Of a stretch of DNA of 64,000 nt, positions 50,335 through 60,600 are shown one piece after another; positions within the stretch are counted from its first letter, which is position 1; each line of letters opens with the position of its first letter. The position numbers were made by a program, and so were the translations under genes. Under the pieces are notes generated by a model. That model saw nothing but the letters and a program-made list of their open reading frames with translations, was not told the DNA's origin and made no database searches. Origin of the DNA: Candidatus Nitrosopumilus limneticus (GTDB lineage Archaea; Thermoproteota; Nitrososphaeria; Nitrososphaerales; Nitrosopumilaceae); the NCBI GenBank assembly GCA_022117465.1, contig JAHCGZ010000002.1, positions 186,001-250,000 on the forward strand. The letters are read 5' to 3'.

Positions 50335-51150
50335 ATGACTACAAATCCTACAATTTTAGATTCAGATTTCAGATACATCGATAAAAAGGGAAATTTACTT
50401 AAAACAAGAACAGAATTAACAGTAGCACAAATGCTTGTATTTTTAGAAAATGATTATGAATACAGTTATGAAATGATATTAAAAAATGGAGATAAAGTAA
50501 AAGTTGATTTTAAAACTGCTAAAGGGTTTATTGAAGTAATAGACAATGATGCAGATATTGAAAAATATAAACAAATCAAGGAAGATTTTCCTGATGAAAA
50601 AATAATGGCAATTGGACATGCAAAATATGTTGCACAAATTAAAGAATTACAGGACATAGTATTTTATGACAAAACACCACAAACAGGTTCAATATTTTTA
50701 GAGGATGCATCATTCTCATTTGACTATGCACACATACTACCATTAGTTGAAAAATGTTCAATCTTACACGGACATACTTCATCAGTAATGGTAGAACTTG
50801 TAGGACAAATGAAAAATAATCTATTAGTTGATTTTGGAATAGCAAAAAAAATTATTAAAGAAGTTGTCAACGAATTTGATCATAAATTTTTCATCAATAG
50901 AAAATATCTAAGAAAAGAGGATGAATCACATTATCAAATTACTTTTGATGGACCAAAAGGAATGTTTGATTTACAAGTTCCAAAACACACAACATATCTT
51001 TTAGAGGGTGAAGCCACAGTTGAAAATCTTTCAACTGAAATTATTAAATTATTAGCTCCAAAAATGCCTGAAAATGTGGAAGCACTGGGAGTCTACATTT
51101 ATGAAGGATACAACAAAGGTTCTCACATAATTTCCAATATTCAAAAATAA
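50335..51150 (+). CDS. 6-pyruvoyltetrahydropterin synthase-like protein with an extra N-terminal domain
   Basis: A 271-residue protein. The C-terminal half (about 125-271) is a PTPS/QueD-type T-fold: FSFDYAHIL with the zinc His, CSILHGHTSSVMVELVG with the His pair, LLVDFGIAKKIIKEVVNEFDH, and TVENLSTEIIKLLAP with the catalytic Glu. The N-terminal 120 residues are not part of PTPS. They show KVDFKTAKGFIEVIDNDADI and KIMAIGHAKYVAQIKE, which look like a PD-(D/E)XK-type fold, but this is uncertain. The role may be in folate-like, biopterin or archaeosine chemistry. valS follows after 3 bases. Confidence 0.68.
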   Translation: MTTNPTILDSDFRYIDKKGNLLKTRTELTVAQMLVFLENDYEYSYEMILKNGDKVKVDFKTAKGFIEVIDNDADIEKYKQIKEDFPDEKIMAIGHAKYVAQIKELQDIVFYDKTPQTGSIFLEDASFSFDYAHILPLVEKCSILHGHTSSVMVELVGQMKNNLLVDFGIAKKIIKEVVNEFDHKFFINRKYLRKEDESHYQITFDGPKGMFDLQVPKHTTYLLEGEATVENLSTEIIKLLAPKMPENVEALGVYIYEGYNKGSHIISNIQK

Positions 51151-51153
51151 AAA

Positions 51154-53472
51154 ATGGAACCTAAAATATCAGAAATATCATGGAATCCAAAATTAGAAAA
51201 AAATATTCTAAAACAGTGGGAAGAAAACAAAATTTATGATTTTATACCAAAAGAAGATAATTTTACAATAGATACACCACCACCATATCCATCTGGTAGA
51301 CCGTGGCATATTGGTGCAGCAGCTCATTATTCACAAATAGATATGATAGCACGTACTGCAAGAATGGCTGGAAAAAATGTATATTTCCCAATAGGAATCG
51401 ACAGAAATGGATTACCAGTGGAACTCTATACTGAAAAAAAACATAACATTAGAATGAGAGAAACGGAACGTAGTGAATTTTTAAATTTATGCAGAGATGC
51501 ATTGGACGATTTGGAAGCAGAAATGATTCTAATTATGAAAAATTTAGGAATTAGTGGAGATTTTGCAAATTACTATAGAACAGATTCAGAAGAATATAGA
51601 ACATTAACACAATCAACATTCATCAAATTATGGAAAAAAGGTGAAGTATATCTTGCAAATAGACCCAATAATTATGATTGGGTTTCAGGAACTACGATTG
51701 CAGATGCTGAAATAATTTATGAGGATTTACAAACAAAACTTGTTTACATAAAATTTAAAATTAAAAATACAGATCAAGAAATAATTATTGCAAGTACAAG
51801 ACCAGAATTACTTTGTGCATGTAAAACAATCATTGTGAATCCTGAGGATCAGAGATATTCAGAACATATTGGTAAAAAAATAATTGTTCCAATAACAAAT
51901 TTAGAAGTAGAATTAAGAACTCATCATTCAGCCAAACAAGAATTTGGTTCAGGAGCAGTAATGGTTTGCAGTTATGGTGATCAAAATGATGTTGCAATAT
52001 TTAGAGAATTACAATTAGAAGAAATAGTTGCAATTGGATTAGATGGAAGAATGACTGAAGTTGCTGGAGAATATGCGGGATTAAAACCAAAACAAGCAAG
52101 AACAAAAATCATTGAAGATTTAGAAACTGCAGGATTTATTGAAAAAATTGAAAATATTGTTCATAGAACTCCAATTTCAGAAAGAAGTAAAACTCCAATT
52201 GAAATAATTCCTATGGAAGAATATTATCTTAAACAAAAAGATAAAATAGAAAAAATGAAAGAAGTTGGAAAAGAAATTACATTTCATCCTACAATGCATA
52301 AGCAGATTTTGATGAATTGGTTGGAATCCATTAATATTGATTGGCCTATTTCAAGAAGGAGATTTTATGGAACTGAAATTCCAATTTGGTATTGTAAAAA
52401 TTGTTCAGAACCACATGTTCCAGAACCTGGAAAATACTACAGACCATGGAATGAAAAATGTCCAATTACAAATTGTGTGAAATGTAAATCTACAGAATTT
52501 ATTGGTGAAGAAAGAACATTTGATACATGGATGGATTCCAGTGTATCACCATTATTCATTAGTAAATTTAACAGAGATGATGAATTTTTCAATAAAGTGT
52601 ATCCAGTATCAATTAGACCGCAAGCAAAAGATATTGTGAGAACATGGTTGTATTACACCTTATTGAGATGTGAGGAATTAACTGGAGAAAAACCATGGTC
52701 TGAAGCTTGGGTTATGGGCTATGGGTTAGACGAAAATGGAATGAAAATGAGTAAAAGTAAAGGAAATGCAATAGATCCATTGCCAGTAATTGAAAAAGTA
52801 GGTGCAGATACTTTTAGATTTTGGAGCGCTAGTGAGATTAATCATGGATATGATTTTAGATGTAATGAACAAAAAATTGATGCAACTAAGAAATTTTTAA
52901 GTAAATTATGGAATGTATCTAGATTTTTATCAAGTTTTCCAGTAATAGATTCAGGAATTACAAATGCTTCAGATAAATGGATTTTATCAGAATTAGACAA
53001 ATTAGTAAAAGAATGTAAAAAGGGTTATGAAGAATATAATTTCTTTATACCTGCAATTGCAATTAGGGAATTCACGTGGAATGTATTTGCAGCACATTAT
53101 ATTGAAATGGTTAAAGCAAGAGCATATGGTATTAATTTTTCAGATGAAGAAAGGGATGGAGCAATATTTACACTTCATAAAACATTGGCAACAATTTTAA
53201 AATTATTAGCCCCAATTACACCATTTATCACAGAACATCTTTGGAAAACATTGTATTCAAATGAAAGCATACATAAACAAAAACAGGTTAATTTTGAAAA
53301 CATTGAAGAACAACCAGAAATCACTAAAGAAATATCAGAATTTAATTCAAAAGTTTGGAATGAAAAAAAATCTCAAAACTTGTCATTAAAAGATTCAATT
53401 AAAATTGAAATTCCAAAAATACTACAACCGTTTAAAAAAGATTTGAAGTCAATGCACAATTTATTGGATTAA
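51154..53472 (+). CDS. valS: Valyl-tRNA synthetase
   Basis: A 772-residue class I synthetase that charges tRNA-Val. HIGH appears as PSGRPWHIGAAAHYSQIDM, the editing domain includes STRPELLCACKTIIV, and KMSKS appears as GMKMSKSKGNAIDP. PISRRRFYGTEIPIWYCKNC is diagnostic for ValRS, with a zinc-type cysteine cluster (CPITNCVKCKS) after it. The C-terminal anticodon domain is shorter than in bacterial ValRS, as expected for this group. Transcribed with the PTPS-like gene. Confidence 0.93.
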   Translation: MEPKISEISWNPKLEKNILKQWEENKIYDFIPKEDNFTIDTPPPYPSGRPWHIGAAAHYSQIDMIARTARMAGKNVYFPIGIDRNGLPVELYTEKKHNIRMRETERSEFLNLCRDALDDLEAEMILIMKNLGISGDFANYYRTDSEEYRTLTQSTFIKLWKKGEVYLANRPNNYDWVSGTTIADAEIIYEDLQTKLVYIKFKIKNTDQEIIIASTRPELLCACKTIIVNPEDQRYSEHIGKKIIVPITNLEVELRTHHSAKQEFGSGAVMVCSYGDQNDVAIFRELQLEEIVAIGLDGRMTEVAGEYAGLKPKQARTKIIEDLETAGFIEKIENIVHRTPISERSKTPIEIIPMEEYYLKQKDKIEKMKEVGKEITFHPTMHKQILMNWLESINIDWPISRRRFYGTEIPIWYCKNCSEPHVPEPGKYYRPWNEKCPITNCVKCKSTEFIGEERTFDTWMDSSVSPLFISKFNRDDEFFNKVYPVSIRPQAKDIVRTWLYYTLLRCEELTGEKPWSEAWVMGYGLDENGMKMSKSKGNAIDPLPVIEKVGADTFRFWSASEINHGYDFRCNEQKIDATKKFLSKLWNVSRFLSSFPVIDSGITNASDKWILSELDKLVKECKKGYEEYNFFIPAIAIREFTWNVFAAHYIEMVKARAYGINFSDEERDGAIFTLHKTLATILKLLAPITPFITEHLWKTLYSNESIHKQKQVNFENIEEQPEITKEISEFNSKVWNEKKSQNLSLKDSIKIEIPKILQPFKKDLKSMHNLLD

Positions 53473-53543
53473 ATTATTTTTATAAATTAAATTGGCACTA
53501 GAAAATTATTAAATTAATATTATAATAGCTGAAAAAGATTTTT

Positions 53544-54113
53544 TTGTTATTGCCTAAAGAGTACAAAAGTTTCATAGAAGAATTAAAAACTATATGTCCA
53601 GAATTACCAAAAAACGATCTAAAGAATGTTACAAAGAATTCAGAATTATCCACGTTAGAGGACTTTACAAAAGCTAAATTTGTCAATTTTGAGGCTAAAA
53701 GAGAGGATCTCTACAGATTAAGCATGGATATTGAAGCATATGCAGTAAAAAATTATGTGCCACTATTGGCCACATTTGAGACTGAAGCATTATACAAATA
53801 TGTACAAAAACGATATACAGAAATTTTGAAAAAAATTCCTCATGCTTGGGTAATTGGAGGTTTTGATGATCCATTTTTGATTCCACCAGACTCAGTTCCA
53901 GCTACAGCAGAAATTCTAAGTTGTTTAGATACTAATATTGAAAAAATGTGGATTGTAGTTACAAAAGGACCAAATGGACCATTTGGTTTAGTTGCTGAAG
54001 ACCTTGGAAATGATAAATTTAGAGGATTTTTTACAACGGATTCAAAAATAATTGAAAAAGTAATAAAAATTATTAATGATACAATGCGCATTGAAATTAA
54101 TTTTTCTAAATAA
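53544..54113 (+). CDS. Protein of unknown function, possibly DICT-like
   Basis: A 189-residue soluble protein. The second half, LATFETEALYKYVQKRYTEI, PHAWVIGGFDDPFLIPPDSV, MWIVVTKGPNGPFGLVAEDL and FRGFFTTDSKIIEKVIKIIN, resembles the DICT sensory domain found next to diguanylate cyclases and regulators in other phyla. The link is weak. It starts at a TTG. Confidence 0.4.
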   Translation: MLLPKEYKSFIEELKTICPELPKNDLKNVTKNSELSTLEDFTKAKFVNFEAKREDLYRLSMDIEAYAVKNYVPLLATFETEALYKYVQKRYTEILKKIPHAWVIGGFDDPFLIPPDSVPATAEILSCLDTNIEKMWIVVTKGPNGPFGLVAEDLGNDKFRGFFTTDSKIIEKVIKIINDTMRIEINFSK

Positions 54114-54164
54114 TAATTTTAAACAAAAATTAAAAAATAATTGTTTTTTCAATAATTATAAAAA

Positions 54165-54533
54165 TTAGTTATGCCTAGGAGTTGCAGTTCCAGTTACCTT
54201 AACTATTTGTGGATCTGCACAAATTTTTTCAATATGTCTTATTCCCATTAATCCTGAAAAGATTATTCCATCTCCCCATTTGTTAGTGGAAATTTCTATT
54301 GGAAATTTATCTCGGGCTTCCTCCTGCTTTAAGTGAAGATCTATACCTTTTTCATATGATACGTCAAGATGAACATGTGGAATGTCAGGTCCAACATATT
54401 TTTTTAAATTTATCTCAAATAACATTACTCGAATTAATAGTTCAGTGTCAATTTTTGGATGAACCTGCTTTATTTGTTGAAAGAACTGCTCGAAAAATGG
54501 TGCTATAGAGCCAGATGTAGTTAGTTCTACCAT
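54165..54533 (-). CDS. Protein of unknown function, 122 residues
   Basis: A soluble protein, MVELTTSGSIAPFFEQFFQQ, with HVHLDVSYEKGIDLHLKQEE in the middle (three His) and a C-terminal PQIVKVTGTATPRHN. No family recognised. It is in the gap between the DICT-like gene and pdxT and has no clear partner. Confidence 0.5.
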   Translation of the reverse strand: MVELTTSGSIAPFFEQFFQQIKQVHPKIDTELLIRVMLFEINLKKYVGPDIPHVHLDVSYEKGIDLHLKQEEARDKFPIEISTNKWGDGIIFSGLMGIRHIEKICADPQIVKVTGTATPRHN

Positions 54534-54628
54534 GAAAGAATTCAGAGTTTATGATATTTAATTAGTAATAAACAAACAATCTAGTGCCAATTGTTTATTA
54601 TTGAACAAAATTTTCTAGTAATTAAATT

Positions 54629-55246
54629 TTAATTTTTTAGAGTGTTTGTAAGATTAACAAAATATTTGTGAAGAGAAATATCGCTAGTTAACTCTGGATG
54701 AAAAGCAACTCCAATAACATTATTCTTTTTAACAGCAATAATTTTTTCGTTAAACTTTGATAAAATTTCCACATTAGAACCAACATCAGAAATTGATGGG
54801 GCTCTTATGAAAATTCCATTAAAGGAAGGAATACCAATTGAGTTTAAAGAAATATTAGACTCAAAAGATTCCCGTTGTCGTCCAAAAGAATTTCTTTCCA
54901 ATTTAATGTCAAGAATATTTAACAGAGGTTGATTAATTTTTCCCACTACTTTATCTTGTACTGTTTTAGATAACAGTATCATTCCTGCACAAATTCCCAA
55001 TACAGGCATTCCTTGTTCAATTTTTTCTTTTAATATTTTTAATAAACCATTAACCATAGATAGTTGTCCAATAGTTGTACTCTCGCCACCCGGAATTATA
55101 AGACCATCAATTTTAGAAAGTTCATCAGGAGTTTTAACACTAGTAACAGTTCCATCAATATCCAATGCATCAAGTGCAGATTTTAGAGAAAGAATATTTT
55201 CCAACACGTCACCTTGTATGGATAAAACTCCTAAATTGAGACTCAT
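54629..55246 (-). CDS. pdxT: PLP synthase glutaminase subunit
   Basis: A 205-residue class I glutaminase feeding ammonia to PdxS. The triad is clear: Cys in [16 protein letters not shown], and His and Glu in [13 protein letters not shown]. The oxyanion segment [12 protein letters not shown] also fits PdxT. It overlaps pdxS by 4 bases, so the two are co-translated. Confidence 0.93.
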   Translation of the reverse strand: MSLNLGVLSIQGDVLENILSLKSALDALDIDGTVTSVKTPDELSKIDGLIIPGGESTTIGQLSMVNGLLKILKEKIEQGMPVLGICAGMILLSKTVQDKVVGKINQPLLNILDIKLERNSFGRQRESFESNISLNSIGIPSFNGIFIRAPSISDVGSNVEILSKFNEKIIAVKKNNVIGVAFHPELTSDISLHKYFVNLTNTLKN

Positions 55247-56211
55247 GCTAAACCACCACGATCTTGCATACGCAATTCTAATGTTTTAACATCTAAACCA
55301 TGAATAGATTGTCTTTCATCAATCATTTTTTGAGCTTCCTTAACTTTATCAGATTCATTCCAAAAAGTAGTTGCTAAAACAATTGCATTTGCTCTTTCTT
55401 GTGCATCAGTTGCATTAAAAATTCCAGATCCAACAAATATTCCATCACAACCAAGAGACATCAGATATGCGGCGTCAGCAGGTGTTGCAATTCCACCAGC
55501 AGCAAAATTTACAACAGGTAATCTTCCAAGTTTTGCAGTTTGTTCAACAATATCATATGATACTTTAAATTCTCTAGCTATACGCACCAAATCTTGATTA
55601 TCACCAGAATCATAAATTGATTTAATTGTTCTTAATTCATCATTAACTTTTTTGATATGTGTAATAGCTTCGGCAACATTTCCAGTTCCAGGTTCACCTT
55701 TTGTTCTTATCATTGATGCACCTTCTTCAATTCTTCTTAAAGCTTCAGCCAAAGATCTTGCACCATTTACAAAAGGTGTAGTAAAATCCCATTTCCAAAT
55801 ATGACGTAACTCATCAGCAGGTGTTAAAACTTCAGATTCATCTATCATATCAACATCAGTTTCTTGTAAAACCAATGCTTCAGATACATGTCCAATTCTA
55901 CATTTAGCCATGACAGGAATAGTAACAGAATCCATAATTTCTTCAATAATTTTTATGCTAGCAGTTCTTGCAACTCCACCAGCTTTTCGAACTTCTGATG
56001 GAAGTTTATCTAAAACCATTACCGAAACAGCACCAGCTTCTTGAGCAATTAATGCTTGTTGAACATTTGTAACATCCATGATAACACCATTTTTTTGCAT
56101 ATGTGCAAATCCACGTTTTAATGTAGTTGACCCACGTAAGGTATCAATAGAGGCTAATTTTTCAGAAATTATTCCTCTAGCATCACGTCTTTCACCATAT
56201 AGCGGCAACAT
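55243..56211 (-). CDS. pdxS: PLP synthase lyase subunit
   Basis: A 322-residue TIM-barrel that makes pyridoxal 5-prime-phosphate from ribose 5-phosphate, glyceraldehyde 3-phosphate and ammonia. It shows [31 protein letters not shown] with the catalytic Lys, [16 protein letters not shown] with the second Lys, and [20 protein letters not shown]. It is about 25 residues longer than some bacterial homologues at the start. It forms a 12-subunit complex with PdxT. Confidence 0.94.
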   Translation of the reverse strand: MLPLYGERRDARGIISEKLASIDTLRGSTTLKRGFAHMQKNGVIMDVTNVQQALIAQEAGAVSVMVLDKLPSEVRKAGGVARTASIKIIEEIMDSVTIPVMAKCRIGHVSEALVLQETDVDMIDESEVLTPADELRHIWKWDFTTPFVNGARSLAEALRRIEEGASMIRTKGEPGTGNVAEAITHIKKVNDELRTIKSIYDSGDNQDLVRIAREFKVSYDIVEQTAKLGRLPVVNFAAGGIATPADAAYLMSLGCDGIFVGSGIFNATDAQERANAIVLATTFWNESDKVKEAQKMIDERQSIHGLDVKTLELRMQDRGGLA

Positions 56212-56241
56212 GTAGTAATTTTTACTTAAGTCTATTTGTAC

Positions 56242-56775
56242 CTATTCACTTATTTCAGACATTATTTTATCCAACTCAGATTCAACTAAAGTAATTAGGG
56301 GTGGAATAAAATCAGATGTCGCAGAAGATTCTGGCCAATAAATTTGATTAACACGTCCATTAAGAGTAATTTTAACAGAAGATTTTTGGTAATCTGTTGC
56401 ATTTTCTAAAACTGTAAAAGATTCAGGGTCTATTGTAATAAAACCTGTTTCTTTAATAAGAGATTTAATTTTGTCCAATTTTTTTTGATCTATTTTTGAT
56501 TTAATGTCAGGTTGAGTGTATCCTTTTTCAGTTAAAGTGTATTTTATTTTTCCATTATTCTCAATTAAAAGAATTTCAGTTTTTTGTGATCCAGTTCTTT
56601 CAGCAATTCCATTAGATATTTTTTTTAATTGATGTTTGGTATATTCGATTTCAATTGTATCAAAAGAGTTTGCAGCAGACATTGGAATTTCATTTTTTGT
56701 TACTAATGGAACTGCAAGTAATATTGCAACAATTACTGGAATCGCTCCCAATACAAATAAAATTGGTTTAACCAT
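56242..56775 (-). CDS. Membrane-anchored protein of unknown function
   Basis: A 177-residue protein with an N-terminal anchor (VKPILFVLGAIPVIVAILLA) and an extracytoplasmic domain of alternating charged strands; no cysteines. No family recognised. The ATG at 56775 (MVKPILF) is preferred over an upstream TTG at 56796 since the added residues do not resemble a signal. It lies 30 bases after pdxS on the same strand but probably has its own start. Confidence 0.5.
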   Translation of the reverse strand: MVKPILFVLGAIPVIVAILLAVPLVTKNEIPMSAANSFDTIEIEYTKHQLKKISNGIAERTGSQKTEILLIENNGKIKYTLTEKGYTQPDIKSKIDQKKLDKIKSLIKETGFITIDPESFTVLENATDYQKSSVKITLNGRVNQIYWPESSATSDFIPPLITLVESELDKIMSEISE

Positions 56776-56864
56776 TATTATCTTACAATACAACAATAAT
56801 GATTATTGCAAATAAATCTTGGTTAAAGTAAGTTAAAATTCAAGCAAATTATTTTGATTCGTGT

Positions 56865-56938
56865 GGGTTCGTAGCCTAGCCTGGTAGGGCGATGGTCTCC
56901 AAAACCATCGATCGTCGGTTCAAATCCGATCGGGCCCA
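56865..56938 (+). tRNA. tRNA-Trp (CCA)
   Basis: Acceptor GGGTTCG pairs with CGGGCCC (with T-G wobbles), the D arm is AGCCTAGCCTGGTAGGGC, and ATGGT/ACCAT closes loop CTCCAAA with anticodon CCA. T arm GTCGGTTCAAATCCGAT, discriminator A. No intron is visible, although tRNA-Trp is often split in archaea. Confidence 0.93.
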
Positions 56939-56946
56939 TTTTTATT

Positions 56947-59214
56947 TTATTTCTTATTTCTGAGAACATTTAATGCTGAACCATGTTTGAACCATTGAAT
57001 TTGTGATTCATTATAAGAATGATTTAATAGAATTTCTTCTTTAGTTCCGTCTTTATGATTAATAATACAAGTAACTGGTTTTTGAGGTTCTAAATTATTT
57101 AGATTCATTAAACTAATTTTATCATCTTCAAGAATTTTTTCATAGTCATTTGGTTCATTAAAAGTTAATGCTAAAACACCTTGTTTTTTCAAATTGGTTT
57201 CATGAATTCTTGCTAAACTTTTTGTAATAACTGCAACACATCCCAAATATCGAGGAGTCATAGCAGCATGTTCCCTGCTACTGCCTTCACCATAATTATG
57301 ATCTCCAATAATTACCCAATTGATGCCTTGTTGTTTGTAATGTCTAGCAATTTTTGAAAAAGGTTCAATTTCATTATTTAAGATGTTTTTACCATTTCCA
57401 ACTTGATCATCAAAAGCATTAACAGCACCCAACAACATATTATCACTAAGATTATCCAAATGACCCCTAAGGGACAACCAAGCACCAGCTGGAGAAATAT
57501 GATCAGTAGTACATTTTCCCTTTGCTTTAACCATTATTGGAAGTTCAACAAAGTCTTTACCAATCCAATTACTAAAAGGTGCCAAACGTTGAAGACGCTT
57601 ACTATTAGGATCAATAATTACTTCAATATGATTTGAATCAGAAGGTGGAGCAATAAAAATTCCATCAGGTATCACAAATCCATTTTCAGGAACTTCAGAT
57701 GCAATTGATGGAGGTTTTAATTTGAACTTAGTTCCATCTGCAGCAATGAGATCATCTTTTAAGGGATTAAAAGACAATCTACCGCCCAATGCTAATGCAA
57801 TAATCATTTCAGGACTTCCAATAAAATTTAGAGTTGTTCTTTGACCATCATTTCGTCCTGGAAAATTTCTGTTAAATGTAGTCACAATAGAATTTTTTTC
57901 ATTTTTTTCTAATTCAGGTCTATTCCATTGTCCAATACATGGACCACATGCATTTGCTAAAACAGTAGCTCCGATTTCTTTGAGAGAATCCATTTGTCCA
58001 TCTCTTTCAATGGTACCTCTAATTTGTTCAGAACCAGGAGTTATAAGTAATGGAATTTTTGATTTAATTCCTTTAGATTTAGCTTGTTCAGCTAAACTAG
58101 CTGCTCTAGACATGTCTTCATAAGAAGAATTAGTACAACTACCAATTAATGCAACAGAAATTGAATCCACATAATCATTAGATGTTACATCATTAGCAAG
58201 TTCGGAAATTGTTCTTGCCAAATCAGGTGTATGAGGACCAACAATATGAGGTTCTAAAGTAGTTAAATTAATTTCTATGATTTTATCAAAGAATTTTTCA
58301 GGATTGGATTCAATTTCGGGATCTGCAACTAGTAATTCTTTGTTTTGATTTGCAAGATCTGCAATTTCTTTTCTGTTAGTATACTTAAGATAAGTTTCCA
58401 TTCTTTCATCATAAGGAAATATAGAACAAGTTGCACCAATTTCAGCACCCATATTTGTAATGGTAGCTTTTCCAGTACAACTAATGGATTTAGTACCAGA
58501 ACCAAAATATTCTAAAATAGCATTGGTTCCACCAGAAACAGTTAGTTCTTTAGCAACTTTTAAAATAATATCCTTAGGTGCAGTCCAACCATTTAATTTA
58601 CCAGTTAATTTTACACCAATTCGTTTAGGATAAAGTAATTCCCATGGCATTCCAGCCATAGTTTCTGCGGCGTCTAAACCTCCAACACCAATAGCAATCA
58701 TTCCTAGTCCACCAGCATTTGGAGTATGTGAATCAGTTCCAATCATTAATCCACCAGGAAATGCATAATTTTCAAGAACTACTTGATGTATAATACCTGC
58801 ACCTGGTTTCCAAAATCCACACCCATATTTTGCACATGCAGATTGTAAAAATTTAAAAACTTCACTATTTTCATCTAATGAAACTTTCATATCAACATCA
58901 CCCTGAACTTCAGCACGGATTAAATGATCACAGTGAACAGTTGTGGGTAAAGAAGTTTGATTTAATTCTGCTTGCATAAATTGAAGCATAACCATTTGTC
59001 CTGTAACATCTTGCAGTGCAACTCGATCAGGTTTTAGAAAAACATAATCTCTTCCACCTGAAAGATTTTTTTCATAAATTTCATTAAAATGACCAGCTAG
59101 AATTTTTTCAGTAAGTGTAAGTGGTCTATTTACAACAGTTCTAAACTTTGCAATATTTTCCTGTAATTTTAAATAAACATTAGAAACAAGTTTAGGTGTT
59201 GTATTAATTTCCAC
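56947..59214 (-). CDS. acn: Aconitate hydratase
   Basis: A 755-residue aconitase of the citric acid cycle that interconverts citrate and isocitrate through a [4Fe-4S] cluster. Cluster cysteines are seen in ALIGSCTNSSYEDM and NACGPCIGQWNRPEL. Other marks are GTDSHTPNAGGLGMIAIGVG and, in the swivelling domain, DHNYGEGSSREHAA with the catalytic Ser. It starts at a GTG with TATTAAA about 26 bases upstream. Aconitase is isolated here, with no citrate synthase or isocitrate dehydrogenase adjacent. Confidence 0.94.
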   Translation of the reverse strand: MEINTTPKLVSNVYLKLQENIAKFRTVVNRPLTLTEKILAGHFNEIYEKNLSGGRDYVFLKPDRVALQDVTGQMVMLQFMQAELNQTSLPTTVHCDHLIRAEVQGDVDMKVSLDENSEVFKFLQSACAKYGCGFWKPGAGIIHQVVLENYAFPGGLMIGTDSHTPNAGGLGMIAIGVGGLDAAETMAGMPWELLYPKRIGVKLTGKLNGWTAPKDIILKVAKELTVSGGTNAILEYFGSGTKSISCTGKATITNMGAEIGATCSIFPYDERMETYLKYTNRKEIADLANQNKELLVADPEIESNPEKFFDKIIEINLTTLEPHIVGPHTPDLARTISELANDVTSNDYVDSISVALIGSCTNSSYEDMSRAASLAEQAKSKGIKSKIPLLITPGSEQIRGTIERDGQMDSLKEIGATVLANACGPCIGQWNRPELEKNEKNSIVTTFNRNFPGRNDGQRTTLNFIGSPEMIIALALGGRLSFNPLKDDLIAADGTKFKLKPPSIASEVPENGFVIPDGIFIAPPSDSNHIEVIIDPNSKRLQRLAPFSNWIGKDFVELPIMVKAKGKCTTDHISPAGAWLSLRGHLDNLSDNMLLGAVNAFDDQVGNGKNILNNEIEPFSKIARHYKQQGINWVIIGDHNYGEGSSREHAAMTPRYLGCVAVITKSLARIHETNLKKQGVLALTFNEPNDYEKILEDDKISLMNLNNLEPQKPVTCIINHKDGTKEEILLNHSYNESQIQWFKHGSALNVLRNKK

Positions 59215-59352
59215 ATAATAAAGAAAATTCTTCCTGAATTTAATATTTACAATTTAAAAATTAAAAAATATGTGAAAATAGGCATATTAATTCTCAACAA
59301 TTATAAGCCAAACTAAGCTTAATAGTTCGTTGTCAATAAATTCAAAACTTTC

Positions 59353-59360
59353 TCAGGAGA
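59353..59360 (+). promoter_or_regulatory. Shine-Dalgarno site for the 59370 gene
   Basis: AGGAGA about 10 bases before the TTG at 59370 decides this start, as no upstream ATG in frame is present. It is one of the few strong ribosome binding sites in the window. Confidence 0.45.
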
Positions 59361-59369
59361 AGCTATAAT

Positions 59370-60002
59370 TTGGTCAATAAAGGATTTCCAAAATTTGGAA
59401 TGTCACAAGCAGGTTCATTTGTTGCTGCATTAAAAAATTATAACTTGCCAGATTTCATCTTAGTTCTAATTGCTAAAGAATGTAAATCAGAATTATTAGA
59501 AAGAGGAAGAATTGACGATAGATTACAAAGTATGAATGATGATGCTTTACATTTATTGCATAAAGTCTTTGTAGATTGTGAAGATGACGATGCAGGAAAA
59601 TTTGCCCAATACAGATTTTTTGCATATGTATCAAGCATGTATCATAAATGTGAAGTATTAGTAAATGAAACCATACCTGGTGCATCAGGTAAAAATCATA
59701 AAATTCTTGTTGCAGTAAAAAATAACGGAATGTATATTTCAATCGCACATAACAAATCAACAGGTAATCCAGTTAATCAAAAAGAAACGAATCGATTTTA
59801 TGAAATTGTGGATGATATTAAAAAAGGAGACCATGGAACAATGTTAACTGATGCTGTTTACGGCTCATCAGTAGGTTTTAGAAAAGATGCATTAGTTAAC
59901 CTCAAAGAATTAAATAAATCCAGAGCCAATGATTCTGAAAATAAATTAGATTTTAAAACTGCTAATTTTGAAAATAATATTTATTCAGTTACAAAATGTT
60001 AA
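59370..60002 (+). CDS. Protein of unknown function, 210 residues
   Basis: A soluble helical-to-mixed protein: GFPKFGMSQAGSFVAALKNY, DRLQSMNDDALHLLHKVFVD and HKILVAVKNNGMYISIAHNK. The first third is helical with conserved-looking His and Asp, and the second is beta-rich. No family recognised. The TTG start is supported by an AGGAGA ribosome binding site. It is convergent with the HExxH gene. Confidence 0.5.
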   Translation: MVNKGFPKFGMSQAGSFVAALKNYNLPDFILVLIAKECKSELLERGRIDDRLQSMNDDALHLLHKVFVDCEDDDAGKFAQYRFFAYVSSMYHKCEVLVNETIPGASGKNHKILVAVKNNGMYISIAHNKSTGNPVNQKETNRFYEIVDDIKKGDHGTMLTDAVYGSSVGFRKDALVNLKELNKSRANDSENKLDFKTANFENNIYSVTKC

Positions 60003-60014
60003 AATTTTAAAAAA

Positions 60015-60581
60015 TTAATTTGTAAATTTAGTAGTATCCATTGTTAAGAACATTGGTTTATCTTCAGTAATTTCAAAATCTTCTCCGTATTGTTGAAATT
60101 CTAATTGATCATAGAAATGCTTTGTCCAAACATCATGAACATCATGAATGTATTTTTTATGTCCTTTAATTCTTAACATTTCATGAATAATTTCATGTGA
60201 AACAGTTGTACAATTTTTTTCAGCTAAAAATAAAATATCATCTGATTCTTTTGGAGATTGCCAAAATATCATTCCAAAATTTTCAGAGTGATAACCTTCA
60301 CAAGTACAGTCAGTCCAAAGAGGTTTAAAATGAGTCAAGTAAAAATGGTATGTGTCATTTCCACGTTGTTCATGATCACGAACTAGTGTATGAGTATCAA
60401 GTTTTTGAAAAATACTTCTAGGTTTTGTGATTAATTCATCACATTTAACATCATAATTAATTCCAAAATTTTTATTGATCCAATTTTTATAAAATTGTGC
60501 CATTTTTTTGATATATTCAAATTCTGGCTTACGTTTTTGAAGATCCTCCTCTTTAACAACAAAAATAAAATGTAGAATCAT
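60015..60581 (-). CDS. Putative zinc metalloprotease-like protein (HExxH)
   Basis: A 188-residue protein. The segment TTVSHEIIHEMLRIKGHKKY holds HEIIHEMLR, a HExxH zinc motif of the M-type peptidases, near residue 130. Cysteines at CDELI and DCTCEGYHSENFG may add a second site. No named family fits; a third zinc ligand may be a later His or Glu. The ATG at 60581 (MILHFIFVV) avoids overlap with the Lrp-type gene upstream, whose frame would otherwise be crossed. Confidence 0.45.
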   Translation of the reverse strand: MILHFIFVVKEEDLQKRKPEFEYIKKMAQFYKNWINKNFGINYDVKCDELITKPRSIFQKLDTHTLVRDHEQRGNDTYHFYLTHFKPLWTDCTCEGYHSENFGMIFWQSPKESDDILFLAEKNCTTVSHEIIHEMLRIKGHKKYIHDVHDVWTKHFYDQLEFQQYGEDFEITEDKPMFLTMDTTKFTN

Positions 60582-60600
60582 AATTAGAAAAAAAGAGTGG

